A DNA stretch of 64,000 nucleotides from Gracilariopsis chorda (GCA_003194525.1 NBIV01000099.1:124001-188000); one strand, 5' to 3'; numbered from the stretch's first letter, positions 1 to 10,808 are shown. Translations and numbers: made by a program. Notes: generated by a model not told the origin, from the sequence alone.

Positions 1-86
1 CCACCTTTTGTTTATTCTCCCTGCTGTTTATCACTCCTCCACTGCGGCGCGCAGCGCCGCCCGCGGTCAAAGGCCGCTTCCTCTTG
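1..86 (+). mobile_element. 3' terminal piece of a Helitron copy cut by the window edge
   Basis: The bases match the 3' ends of the other Helitron copies in this window. They hold a pyrimidine-rich lead-in, a GC-rich inverted repeat around 46-70 and a second small stem around 61-76, then ten bases ending TTG at 86. The next base begins the TCTC start of a new unit. Only the tail of the element is present. Confidence 0.6.
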
Positions 87-608
87 TCTCTCTACTATAA
101 TTATTTACATGACGAAAAAAGCGTGTTGTTGATTGATGGGAGGCGTTTCCAAACAAAATCCCATCGCACGCTCCCTTCAGCGCAGGTAATATGGCGTTTC
201 GCGCAACGCCTCCCTGCCGTTCAAAACATTCAAGAGCAGCAGCAGCAGCACCAAAGCTCAAAGCTAATTGGCTGCTGCTGTATGTTGACTGTTGCTGCTG
301 CTCAGTGGCTAGCACTAAAACAATGCTACCCATCCTACTGCACAGTGGTTGGAACTGCAGTCATTTTGGCGGCGTCGGCCAATTACAATCCACTGTACAC
401 TTCAGGCAAAACTGCAGTGCTTGCCAATCACAATCGCGAGAGCGCTCAATTGCTACTCTATTCCATATTCATTCTCAGCGCCGCGACCCTCATTGCTCTG
501 CAGGCCGTTCGCGAGCATTAGCGTGCAAAAACGCCCTGCACAACCCACAAAGCCACCCCTATTCAGCTGCGGGCCGCGGCGCCCGCGGCCGAAGGCCGCC
601 TCTACATT
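87..608 (+). mobile_element. Short non-autonomous Helitron unit 1
   Basis: This unit starts TCTC and ends in GC-rich hairpins (569-600) followed by a short tail, directly against the next unit. Inside are an inverted repeat of the GGGAGGCGT / ACGCCTCCC type (about 146-222) and a CAG-rich / CTG-rich stem around 233-300. No protein of its own is convincing; open frames here are read-throughs of the triplet repeats. It shares its ends with the long Rep/helicase copies, so I infer it is mobilised by them. Confidence 0.6.
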
Positions 609-1081
609 TCTCAACACTCCACTCTTAAGCATTTAAATGCGTATTAGGGGGGGCATTCTTGATTAAATGGATGCGGTGAGCCAATAAACCGCCCTACATG
701 CCCCTCTGAGCGCATGCAAAACTCCCATTTGGGGCAACGCATCCCTACCCTTGAAAAAATTCAGCAGCAGCAGTAGCAGCAGCAAAGGTGGCTGGTTAGT
801 GGCTGGCACTTCCATACTGGCTGCAGAGCCAGCCAGTTACAGAACACACCGTGTCGCGCTTTCCCCTCATTGACTGGCACTGCAATCAATTTAGGTACAT
901 ACAAACAAACCTCTATGGCTCCAGATACTCTAGATGCCGCGGCGCCCCAGGGTTCTACGAGCACTATTGCGAGGGCAAGCGAGCAAAGTGCTCGCAGAGC
1001 CTCCAAACGCACCTTAATCAACAAAAGTATAACAAAACGCGGCGCACAGCTCTACTTACGTCCCAAGGGCGTTTCTACTTG
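609..1081 (+). mobile_element. Short non-autonomous Helitron unit 2
   Basis: The unit begins TCTCAACACTCC at 609 and ends with a TTTCTACTTG tail at 1081. A C-rich/G-rich hairpin occupies the first ~50 bases and a CAG/CTG stem lies near 763-785. It sits in direct orientation between units 1 and 3 without spacer. Its GC-rich terminal hairpin (about 1037-1072) is more decayed than in the neighbours. Confidence 0.58.
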
Positions 1082-1553
1082 TCTCAAAACCCCACTCTCA
1101 AGCATATACATGCGTGGGAGGGCGCTGTTTTTGATTGAATGCAGGCGGTGCGCCAATAAACCGATCTTTCTACCCCGTAAGCGCATGCAAAGCTCCCATT
1201 TGCCGCAACACTTCCCCGCCATTTCAAAGCTTCAGCAGCAGCAGCAGCAGCAGCAAAACTGGACGTTTAGTGGCTGGCACTTACATAATGGTTTCAGTAC
1301 CAGCCAGTTACAAAAAGCAACGTGTGGTGCTCTACCCTTATTGGCTGGCACTGCAGTCAATTTAGGAACCTACATACAAACCCCTACGGCTCCAGATACT
1401 TTGGGCCTTACGGGGCCCCAAGGTTCTAGGAGCGCTATTGCGAGCGCAAGCGACCAAAGTGTCCGCAGAGCCTCCGAATGCTTCTAAATCAACAAAGCTA
1501 CACAAACGACGCAGCGTGCAGCGCCGCCCACGGCCGAAGGCCGTTTCTACCTT
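1082..1553 (+). mobile_element. Short non-autonomous Helitron unit 3
   Basis: This is the third direct copy, 472 bp long against 473 bp for unit 2. It begins TCTCAAAACCCC, carries (CAG)7-8 near 1232-1255, and ends with the hairpin pair at 1511-1545 and its tail. It abuts the 5' end of the long element A at 1554. Confidence 0.58.
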
Positions 1554-1879
1554 TCTCTCCATTCTATAGATTTACAAGCGTACTACGGGGTACATGTTGA
1601 TTGAACGGAGGCGCTGCGCCAATAAACACGTGCGCACGACCCCAAGAACCACTTTAGACACAACTTCTCCCTTCCATTCAAAACATTCTGCAGCAGCTGC
1701 AGCCGCAAAGCTCATTGGTTGCTGCTGCATGCTGCTGCGTCTTGACTGCTTCCGATGCTGAGTGGCCGACACTACAGTAAATGACTGCTGTGCCAACCGC
1801 TGAGCAGAAGCGGCTGGCTTGCGCGACACTTGGCTGGCAAGTTGCACTGCACCAGTGCAGAACAATTCACAGAGCATAT

Positions 1880-2497
1880 GTACTGAACTGGTGCAGTGAG
1901 AAAAGCATCTCCCTTGCTGACCGTAACCACTATTTTGCATTCTGTTCAGGCTTGGTCAATAGCGTAACCTTTTGTTCCTTTGGGCGCTGATGCTGGCCTG
2001 GGACCTAGGCAAGTCCGAGCTCGTGTGCAGGTCGCCATAATTGTAACCCACTGAGTAGCACGGATCTGGGAAAGGTCAAGTGCCCCTCTGTGATATATTT
2101 GTCGTTTGACTGCAATCCAGGAAGTCTGAGGGTATCCCGGCCCTAATACCTTTGCAAGGTCTCGAGCGCCCGCCGTTTCGTATCTATTGGGGCCGAAAAG
2201 CACACTTTGGTGTGTGATTAAAAGCAGACCAATCCTTTAAACCGAAGTGGTTTAAAGATAAAACGGCTTTGAAACCGGCTGTGCACACTCCTGTCGTCAT
2301 AATCCAACAAGAGTGTGTCGAGAGTCACTAGGCAGCGCACGACTGTATCGGGTAAATATAATTCTTGCAGCATTTATTTAAATTGCTCTTACAAATAGGC
2401 CTGACTGGGCGCAACGCAACAAAATGCAACCATTTTTTCACTTTAACCTTTTTGTTATATTGGAAGTTATTTTGAAACTCTGGCAAAGTTGTTAGCG
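1880..2497 (+). repeat. Conserved non-coding Helitron 5' block (copy 1)
   Basis: About 600 bp recur next to the coding region of the long Helitrons, at about 8875-9408 (+), 13,090-13,700 (-), 48,300-48,945 (+), 51,935-52,560 (-) and, in part, 54,400-54,530 (-). The block holds an inverted repeat CACACTCCT/AGGAGTGTG (here about 2283-2320), a small stem around the motif CACACTTNGGTGTGTG (about 2201-2216), and an AT-rich stretch near its end. No open frame is shared by the copies. It probably holds promoter, 5' leader or replication signals; that role is inferred from position. Confidence 0.55.
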
Positions 2498-3103
2498 GTG
2501 ACACAATTTCTTTATTGTACGCAACCTGTAGATTGGTCACTTCCTTGGAATGCTGGTGTAGCTTTAGATTAGTCTACTAAATTATTTTGCGCGTGGATTG
2601 CCGGATTCGAACCCAGGTCCCTTGCTCACGGAGCTGAGTATAAATACCAGGCCCAAAAGGCAACCTCACACCTCAACAATGCTCTGTAAACAGTGGGTGA
2701 GTACAACGTGAGTAGTCCAGGTACGCTGAGGATGTCTCAACACAATTGTGTGTGAAGAAGGAAGGCCCCCGTGTTGCGGGGCCACCCCCCGTTTCCAGAC
2801 ATCTACGTCCATCATAGACGGCCTTCCGTTTTACACGTAGAACAGCTTGTGCACGAGCAACAAAAATTGAAAGAGAGATGCATGATAGTAACGGGGGGGG
2901 GGGGGGGTGGGCAGAAGAAAGGCGTGTCGGAGATTACTGTGACCTCCGGCGTGCCATGTTTGCACTATGCAGACCCGCCAGCGGCGGCAGCCGATCAAAT
3001 CAGTGACCTGATTGGCCTACGCAGTGTGCAAGCCACATTCTTGGACGACTTGCTATGCATTTGAATTCGTTTCATTTGCATAAACTTCGTCTACACTGAA
3101 CTT
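2498..3103. mobile_element. Insertion of unknown type inside Helitron A
   Basis: In the copy at 48,945 the conserved 5' block runs straight into the AAAATAGAATTG sequence before the coding start. In copy A the same two flanks are about 600 bp apart. The extra DNA holds a tRNA-3'-end-like segment (2594-2640), a run of 15 G (2893-2907), and a short open frame (2771-3064) that I do not recognise. Exact borders and target duplication are not clear by eye. Confidence 0.45.
2594..2640 (-). other. tRNA-3'-end-like sequence
   Basis: Read on the minus strand this segment has a B-box/T-loop GGGTTCGAATCC followed by GGCAATCCA, so it ends in CCA. An A-box-like CTCAGCTCCG lies upstream, but only about 27 nt from the B box, against about 44 nt in a tRNA, and the T stem pairs poorly. 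It is not a functional tRNA. It could be a tRNA-derived SINE piece, or on the plus strand a retroelement primer-binding site beginning TGG. Confidence 0.4.
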
Positions 3104-3143
3104 AAAAAAATAGAATTGTTTTTTCTCTTTCTTGTAAATTAAA

Positions 3144-4400
3144 ATGAGGAGAGAAGGGCGACTTCCGAACTTTAGTGGGCTCCGATTTAAATCTAGAGAA
3201 GCCAGAGACAATTCTGGAGGGGCAAAAGACAAGTTTGGAGGTGCCAGGTTGAACGCAGGCGGTGCAAGGCAAAACGCTGGTGGTCGTCGCGTCGGTACAG
3301 GCAGGAGCTGGGAGACCCCAAAGAGTAACAGCTCCTCCAGCTCCAGATGAGTTGAGGTTAAATGAGAATGTAGCGATCGTTCAAGGACATATCGTCCGAG
3401 TGGTAGAAGAGAACGAAATTACTGCTGCACCTACTACGGTTGCAGCTCCAGATAGAACAAGCGGCGCTGAAGCCAGTGGGTCCGTTGCCACAGGTCCACC
3501 AACTTCGTGCCCCATACCTGGAGTTCTAGATTATTTGAGAGGTCTTCCAAGTCACATTCCTCTCGCTACAATGCCTCCCCCTCTCCCACCTATGCCTGCA
3601 AAAGAGATGCCCGTCCCGATGGAATTCGAAGAGGATGAGATCACACAGGCTCCCTCATACCAGCCGCAGCAGCAGCCACAGCAACAGCTTGATACGATGG
3701 TCATGCAGTCTGCTGGGCGTCCTGATTGAGAATTCTATCGCGTATACTATTCGTGGGATCCCGTGGCAGACCAGGCGAAGAATGATCCAGCCATCCGTGC
3801 AAGCGTGCCAGAGTTGGAGAAGCTTCCCGCTGCAGGTCAAAGGCGATGCGGAAGATGCAGCGAACACTGACACACGCTCTACTCCTGCCCGTACCCGGAC
3901 TGGCCATTGAAAATTCATAGCTGCAAGTATTGCGGTTGTATTTTGCTTGGCAGAGATACCACTGGATTGTGCTTTGGAATGAAAAGAATGTCAGGATGGG
4001 GCATCACGTTCCGCACAAGGCATAGCATTTAGTTGGTTAGCAGTCCTTATAGCCTGAGACCCCTCCAAAGCCATTTTCTCTACTTGAATACGCTCTTTGC
4101 GACGACGCAACCGTTCATACACACGTCGTATGTGACGGGAGGTGGTCCCTCTTTTCTCAGATTTCAAAGCAACGCAGCTCTCGCTTTGCCCAGGTAGAAC
4201 GAGACTAACACGAGCTACAGCTTTCTATGGGTTATTGGTCCCCCTTCCTTGGATCCATCTTACTATGAGAATCGCAATTTGCGTGCATTGATACAAGACA
4301 TCAACGTACGAGAAATCGTGGCCAAGTTGTACGATGTGATCTAGCCCAAGCCAGAGGTGGTGCGCGAGGGCTACCGATCCATGCTATGCACTCAATAACA
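3144..4400 (+). pseudogene. Helitron A: N-terminal low-complexity region and zinc finger of Rep/helicase
   Basis: A start at 3144 opens into diverged Gly-Gly-Ala-Arg heptads, then a frameshift leads into 3262-3729: an acidic and proline-rich region with MPVPMEFEEDEIT and a glutamine-rich tail. A stop (TGA at 3726-3728) follows, but the same frame continues with a tract ending in a cysteine pattern SCKYCG...GLCFG near 3920-3985, which resembles the Cys-rich element that precedes Rep in many Helitron proteins. Four copies of this region exist in the window, all broken. The role is not known; it may bind DNA or RNA, or help assembly. Confidence 0.5.
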
Positions 4401-5094
4401 AGAACAAAATGTAGAGACCGCCGTCGATATCAGCATGCAGGTAGCAGAAGAGGAAGTAGTCGTACGTGGATACAAAGGAACTCGAAGTGCCACAGTCAGT
4501 GCTCCCCATGCAGCTGCTGGCCCTCTCCCTGAAGATGCTCCTAGTGGAGCGCCTACCATCATGAGAACGCTCGTCATGGGTCTGACTGGCCTGTACTGAA
4601 GGGAGTCTCAAGTACCGCGCTTGGTAGAAGGAACCGTAAAATAAGAGCACGGTGTAGTGACGGCTGCTGCTGCTACTGCTCCTGGAGATGGGGCCAGTGA
4701 GAATACCGCAAACAATGTGCAAGTGCAGGACCCAATTCTAAAACGGGCAACCAAACTTGCAGAGAATGGGACTTTCTCTCTTCTCTATCCGTACGGCAAT
4801 CAGCACGAACCGTTTGAAATCGGCCTGTTTTTGGACGCAAGAAATTCTATACAGTAGAGCGTAAGTCTCAGCGTCAATGATCGGAAGCTCTGAGAACTCA
4901 CCTGGGCGGAGAACGCGAAGAGACGACTGTACTCAGGCAAAATTCTTCTCAACAGTGGACCGTTGATGCAGATGTGGATGCTCCGGACACATACAAAAAT
5001 TGAGTACATGCGACTACGTTTCCTGGAGAGAGAAGAACAGGCACATATTGTACAATAGCAAGAGATTCAGCAAAGACAACAGCAAACAGCTCAT

Positions 5095-6575
5095 GTGTCA
5101 CCATCACAGGTCGCACAAATGGGAGGCATATTTCTGCCCAATGACTCGTCCAACTCAGTAGGGTACTGGAATAAGAAGCGCATAGAGGTACAGGCGGTCG
5201 TGGTGCGGAGAGCACCCCCTTCTCATTTCCTTACAATCATCAGGAACATCTGGCAAGAGGACAGCCAGCACCTTGGGATGGACACCAGCCATCGAAGTGC
5301 ATTAACGGCACAGAATAACTGCTCTTTACCCTTTGAACGACCGGTTCTGATTGCAAGCGTGTACAAGCAGTACGCCAATGACTTCATGAAGGACTTGGAG
5401 AAGAATTCAGAGCACATCTTTGGAATGAAGTGCTTGGGGCCTGCATCAAAGCTTGAGATTCAAGTACGCAATGTGCCGCATCACCACATGCTCGTGTGGC
5501 TCGAGGGGGGTTTTATTGAAGACATTGACGTGATCAACGAATTGATTCGAACATAGCTTCCCCTTCAAGGTGAGGACGACGCCTTGCTTGCCTTTATTCG
5601 TTCCATGCACAGGCACCGCCACTCCTCCTATTGCTGGAATCGCACTGGCCAGTGCAGTTTTGGATACGACATAAACAGGATTGGGCCAGATAATTGCATT
5701 TAAGAAGGCTGGAATCGCGTTGTATACCGCAGGAGGAGGCAAAAAGACCTCATTATTGTGCCGTAGAACCCAACTCTGGCCAAGAAGTACCGCTCCCCTA
5801 TCAACGTACAACGCACGCAAGGAGGGGCCGTAGTGGCCAATCTGATGCAGTACGCCTCTAAGCAGCCAAAAGCTCACGAGGTGGTGCTCCTGCTAATTAT
5901 ACAGGCACGCAGAACTGGCAACAACAAGAGCTGCAGGTGCAGAACGACATTCGTGCGTACATGCACGCGCGTATGGTGGGCGCTGTCAACGCAGCTTGGA
6001 GAACTTTCGAGTTTCGCCATGTTCAAATTGTATCTAAAGTAGAACGACTGGGCAATCAATTGGAGGGAGAGCGCATATTTCTGCTAAGAAGTCCAAATCA
6101 AATCCTTTCTGCATTGAAGCCGTCTACACTGCATAGATACTTTGCTAGGCACGAAGCATATAGAAACCTCGACTACCTTTCTTATTTTGAAAGGTGCGTC
6201 TGTATTGGATGGTTCATGCACGTGTGCTTAATCAGCACGACGGATACAGCACTCAGATGTCCGCAGACGACTGTCATCCGCCCATGTACGTGGTAGAGAG
6301 CATGGAAGACGAGCAGTGCGTCGCAAGCATCAGAGGTGTTTCACCTTCTGACATTGAGCTGTTTGCTCTTCATTTGCTGCTCAAGAACCACGGATTGAGC
6401 TCGTATGAGAATGCAAGGACGTTCAACAGACAGCAGTATGGAATGTATCGTGAAACGGCAATTGTAAGCGGACTGGTCGCGGACGGATCCGAGTTTGATA
6501 TTGCATCCAAGAAAGCAGTGCAGATCTATAGCACGCCCTTCGAGCTACTACGTATGGTTTTCAAACTATACTAAC
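5095..6575 (+). pseudogene. Helitron A: Rep (HUH) domain region, broken
   Basis: The 5095-5556 frame matches the Helitron helicase-like N-terminal family: RPVLIASVYKQYANDFMKDL, then the HUH metal-binding motif in NVPHHHMLVWLEGG near 5475-5505. After a TAG stop the homology resumes in other frames: a catalytic-tyrosine region near 5833-5860 and the Rep-to-helicase connector (6194-6574). The catalytic tyrosine motif reads NLMQYASK, so the first of the two tyrosines kept in copy B (YLMTYAFK) is Asn here. Rep nicks and joins single DNA strands during rolling-circle transposition; this copy should be inactive. Confidence 0.7.
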
Positions 6576-6839
6576 AAGGCGCAGACCACAAAACAATGGC
6601 CGTCGGAAACTGGGAGGCGCTATGTAGCGACATACATAGAGGAGATGAGCAGCAACGAAAGCAAGGAATGTATCGATGTGTGGTGGAGATCTCAGACCGG
6701 CACGGAAGACGACTGCTTCGCGGTCACAGCTTCTTCTCCCAACACCTACAGCAGAATCATACAGCATTGACTGAGGCGAATCGAGCTACAACAACTCGAT
6801 ACACGCAAGTGGTGCGAAAGTCGTCAACTTTGCAGTGAA

Positions 6840-8392
6840 GGTACGTCACCTTAAAACCTTGCCAAAGACAAGTCATTGACACCGTCATTGCTGCATTGCA
6901 ACAAGGGCAAGCGCTGCAGGAGCTAACAAGCACTCCTGGAAACGTGTGTTTTGTGCAAGGAGCCGCAGGAACTGGAAAGACATACTTGCTCAACCTCCTT
7001 CGTGATATCGCTGAGTCGGAAGGAATACTCGCCGAAATGGTTGCTACAAAAGGCATTGGAGCATCATTATATGAATTTGGCCGCACGTTACATAGCCTGC
7101 TTGGACTGGATGTAGCTAATAAGGACAGAACAAGCAGCACTACAGCCACTTTGTCAAAGTACGGTCCCCTATCTCAACGTGCAGAACTGCTACGCGAAAT
7201 ACAACTGCTCGTCTTGGATGAGGCGTCTATTCTCTCACGAAAGCTCTTCGAACCCATGGATGCGTTGCTCAAAAATCTTCGCTGCAGTGGAATGGAAAAC
7301 CCGCCTCCGTTTTGGGGGCTTGATCATTGTTCTATCCGGATACTACTCCCAGCTGCTTCCAGTGGTGCCGCAGGTGTACATGGAGGCCAAGCCAAGTGGA
7401 AATTTGAGACGAGTGTACAAAAACATTATCAAAAAATTGCCGTGGAAGAGTGATCTGTGGACGTTTTGCTCGGTTCAAGCGCTGTACCTCACGTAACAAG
7501 TACGCCAAGCCAATCATCCAGTATTTGCGTCGCTGTTATGTTCCATTGCACGGGAAACAATACCTAACAACGCTCCACTGCCACTCAGATCTACAGGTGG
7601 CATGCAAACCGCTTACAAATTCCTTTGAAAGTGGCTCACAACACAACGCAAGGAGGATGTAGATCTCAGCACAATGCTTATTACGTCCACAAATCAGTTG
7701 CTCGATGAACACAATGCAGGCATCGCTGGATTTGTTTCCCGGTGATTGTTTCACTCTTCCATCAGCTACGAAGGTACAACCAGACGGTGGACAGAACTCA
7801 GAGCCCAACGTCACCAGTACTTTTGTTCCCGAGTTTCCATATCAGTATGCAACTACTGGAGCACCACCTCATAAATTGGACTTGAAGCTTGGTGTGTCAG
7901 TTATGATCATCCAGAATGTGCTCCATCCTGCTGTCGTCAATGGAAAGCTGATCGTAATTGTGCATGTCGATCTTTCTACGATGCAAGTGGCTCGATTCGA
8001 TGAGAACGGACAGGTTCTAAAACGACAGCTCCTGCACTGTATCGACTTCGAGTTTCCTTTCGGAGACATTCGCATAATTCGAAGGCAGTTCCCCATTGTC
8101 CTTTCGTTTGTAGCTACTGTTCAAAAATGACAGTGAAAGACGTTGGATGGCTTGGTTGTATATATACGATCAAACTTCTTCTGCGCCGGTCAGTGATATG
8201 TCCCATTGTCGCACAATCAAAGGGACGACCATGTGCTGCTCCTGCATGACGCGCAGCTTACACTCGGGAATGTGCAAACACTTCATCTCTTTTCAGTGGC
8301 CCTTGCGAACCCAGTGCTGCCTGAAGCCATACAGTTCTCCATTTCTCCACAATTGTAATCATATTTCTTGCGTTTTTCATTTATTGAATTAA
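6840..8392 (+). pseudogene. Helitron A: Pif1-like helicase domain, broken
   Basis: The 6896-7453 frame starts the superfamily 1 helicase: Walker A in QGAAGTGKTYLLNLLRD (about 6955-7005) and a Walker B-like LLVLDEASILSRKL (about 7207-7245). The motif III region with GLIIVLSGYYSQLLPVVPQ lies in the overlapping frame at 7179-7496. The C-terminal part continues at 7705-8130 and in the next frame to 8392. At least three frameshifts separate these pieces. In an intact element this domain unwinds the displaced strand. Copies at 44-47 kb and 53-54 kb show the same order. Confidence 0.72.
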
Positions 8393-8524
8393 ACCACTTC
8401 CTTTTCTGCTTTTGCTTTCTCCACTATTTTTCCTTCCCACCGCTTTTTATCACTACTTCACCGCTGTGCGCAGCGCCGCCCGCTGCCGAAGGCCGTTTCC
8501 TGTTGTGTGCACTGTATATAGTTA

Positions 8525-10302
8525 TCTCAACAACCCCCACCCTTAAGCATTTACATGCGTATGAGGGGGGTGTTGTAGACTGATGGGAGGCGTTTCCCCA
8601 CAAAATCGCTTTGCACGCCCCCGTACACACATGCAAAACGCCCATTGGGCGCAAAAATATCCTATTGCTTAAAATATTCAGCACCAGCAGCAGCGTACAG
8701 TGCATTGGCTGCTGCTGCATGTTGATTGCCTGCCTGCTGCTCAGTGGCTGGCAATACAGTAATGACTGCAGTGCCAGCCATTCAGCAAAACCTGGCTTGC
8801 GCAGCATGTGGCTGGCGTCTTTGCACTGCGCCAGGGCGGCAAAATGCAAAGAGCATATATGCTGCACTGGCGCAGTGCGAAAAGCATCTCCCTTTCCGAC
8901 CCTAAGCACTACTTTGCATCCCATTCAGGCTTAGCCAATAGCGCAGTGTTGTAACCTTTTGCTACTTTGGGCACTGTTGCTGTGGTGGGACCTCGGCAAT
9001 GCCGAGATCGTGTGCAGGTCGCCACAAGAGTAACCCACTGAGTACCACGGATCTGGGAAAGGTGTAGTGCTTTTATGTAGTATACTGGTCGTTTGGCGGC
9101 GATCAGGAAGTCAGAGGCTTTCTCGTACCTTATACCAGCTTGATGTGCAGGGTTCGGGGTGGCCACCGTGTCGTGCATCTTGGGGCCATGAAGCACACTT
9201 CGGTGTATGAATAACGGCAGACCAATCCATTCAGCCGGACGCAGGTTTAACATGAAACGGCTTAAAAACCTGGATGGGCACATTCTGCTCGTCATAATCC
9301 AAAAGGAGTATGTCGAGAGTCCCTGTGCTGCGCACGACTGCATCGGGTAAACGTAAATCCTCCAGCCCTTATTTTTAATTGCTCATGCAACTAAACCCAG
9401 TTGGTGCAAACTGCTTACCGATTCCTGTGCAAGTGCCTTACAACACGACGCAAGGAGGATGTGGATCTACCAAAATGCTCAATACGTTTACAAACCAGTT
9501 GGTCTACGAACATAATGCGGCAGCTATCGATCTGTTTCCTAGTGCACGCTTCACTCTTTATTCAGCCACAAGCGTACAACCTGATCGTGAACAGAACCCG
9601 GAGTCTGACATTGCCAATACTATCGTTCCAGAGTTTGCATATCAGTATGCACCTATTGGAGTACCGCCCTAGAACTTGGACTTTAAGATCGGTGTGCCAG
9701 TTATGGTAATTCGGAACGTGCTGCATCCCGCTGTGGGCAACAGAAAGCTATTTATACTCGTGCATGTCGATCATTTTACGATACAGGTGGCTTGATTTTA
9801 TGACAAGAGACAGGTTCTGGAATGAAAGCTCCTACATCGTATCGACTTCGAGTTTTCTTTTGCAGAAGTTCGCATAATTCGAAGGCAGTTCCCCATTCGT
9901 TTTGCCTTTGCAGCTACTGTTCACAGACGATAAGGAAAGAGCTTGGATTGCTTGTTTGTGGATGCGTGATCTACCTTCCTCTGCGCTGGTCAGTTTTATG
10001 TCGCATTGTCGTGCATTCGAAGAAAGGGCCTTGTGCTGCTCCTGCATGACCCGCAGCTTACAACCGCGAATGCGCACACATGTCATCTCATGCCTGCGGC
10101 CATGGTACACCCAGTGCTGCCTGACGCCCTTCAGCTCTGCATCCTTCCACAACCATCACATTTCTTGCGTTCTTCATTCATTGAATTAAACTACTTGCAT
10201 TTCTGCTTTTGCTTTCTCCACCCTTTTCTTCTTTTCATCGCTGTTTATCACTTTCCGCCGTGGCGCACAGCGCCAACAACGGCCAAAGGCCGCTACTTCT
10301 TG
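8525..10302 (+). mobile_element. Internally deleted Helitron copy A2
   Basis: The copy starts TCTCAACAACCCCC right after copy A and ends with the hairpin and CTACTTCTTG tail at 10,302. It keeps the palindromic leader, the conserved 5' block (about 8875-9408) and the end of the helicase, but lacks the N-terminal region, Rep and the helicase core. The breakpoint is near 9408-9415, where GGTGCAAA of the block meets the late helicase sequence. It must depend on another copy for movement. Confidence 0.65.
9415..10190 (+). pseudogene. Helitron A2: remnant of helicase C-terminal part
   Basis: Homology starts at the segment before the late helicase motifs (the frame from 9379 contains VQVPYNTTQGGCGS, shared with copies B and C) and runs through LHRIDFEFSFAEVRIIRRQF, FAFAATVH and GQFYVALSCIRRK to about 10,190. 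In-frame stops occur near 9672, 9796 and in the motif normally GQGKTLDG. It has no N-terminal helicase motifs, so it is a deletion remnant, not a gene. Confidence 0.6.
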
Positions 10303-10418
10303 TCTAAACTACCTAAGGACTGCTCTAAAAATGAGCAAGTTGGCCTCTTAGAATACATCAATAAACAAACATTTATTTCCCTCCAGAGAACTAGCCAATG
10401 GTAATCAAAGGATATGCC

Positions 10419-10808
10419 CTACTGGCGCAAATCAGTCGAGCACGTGTAGGATCTGTCACTCTCGACAGCCTCCACTTCTATCAGCCCCTTCAAACGCGTC
10501 TCCCACGTGGATATCTCTGACGGCCAACGAACAGGAAAATCCTTGCTGCGTCCAACCAGGTGGTATTCTTCCACTTCTGTGTACACGGTGTCGATCGTCA
10601 GGCCAACGGAGAACAAAATCTCTTCTAAGAAAAAGCAATTGGCATTGCCACGGTGCACATCAATGTGCTTCAATGCAGACTGTGTTATGCACAATTTCTC
10701 CACTAATGTGCACAAGTGCAGTAGAATAGCATACGTACGGTCGCGCAAACGGCATAGTTGTAGGTAGCGAAACATTGTTTCGGACATATCAGCCATAGCT
10801 TTAGACAA
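10419..10808 (-). CDS. Orphan open reading frame, 129 aa, function unknown
   Basis: The frame starts MSKAMADMSETMFRYLQLC and encodes 129 residues with a mixed, globular-looking composition: a helical N-terminal half rich in Leu/Cys and a C-terminal half with EEYHLVGRSKDFPVRWPSE. I recognise no family. No signal peptide or membrane segment is evident. It could be an exon of a host gene or a gene fragment. The opposite strand also has a 60-90 codon frame, which weakens the coding claim. Confidence 0.25.
   Translation of the reverse strand: MSKAMADMSETMFRYLQLCRLRDRTYAILLHLCTLVEKLCITQSALKHIDVHRGNANCFFLEEILFSVGLTIDTVYTEVEEYHLVGRSKDFPVRWPSEISTWETRLKGLIEVEAVESDRSYTCSTDLRQ

Larger units (their letters stand above)
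1554..8524 (+). mobile_element. Long Helitron copy A (Rep/helicase element, decayed)
   Basis: Copy A has the full order of the family: a 5' TCTC end with palindromic leader, a conserved non-coding block (about 1880-2497), a low-complexity N-terminal coding region (from 3144), a Rep domain (5095-6575), a Pif1-like helicase (about 6840-8392) and the 3' hairpins near 8460-8495. An unrelated ~600-bp insertion lies at about 2498-3103. The reading frame is broken many times, so this copy cannot make the protein. The 3' end is either ~8506 or 8524, because about 18 extra bases precede the next TCTC start. Confidence 0.72.

Noticed and set aside
84..636. Several 90-145-codon frames rich in Gln, Ala, Ser or Cys over the Helitron units
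   Set aside because: They are read-throughs of CAG/CTG triplet repeats and palindromes, occur in many frames at once and have no conserved domain.
2594..2640. A functional tRNA gene on the minus strand
   Set aside because: A- and B-box spacing is about 17 nt too short, there is no anticodon arm and the acceptor stem does not pair.
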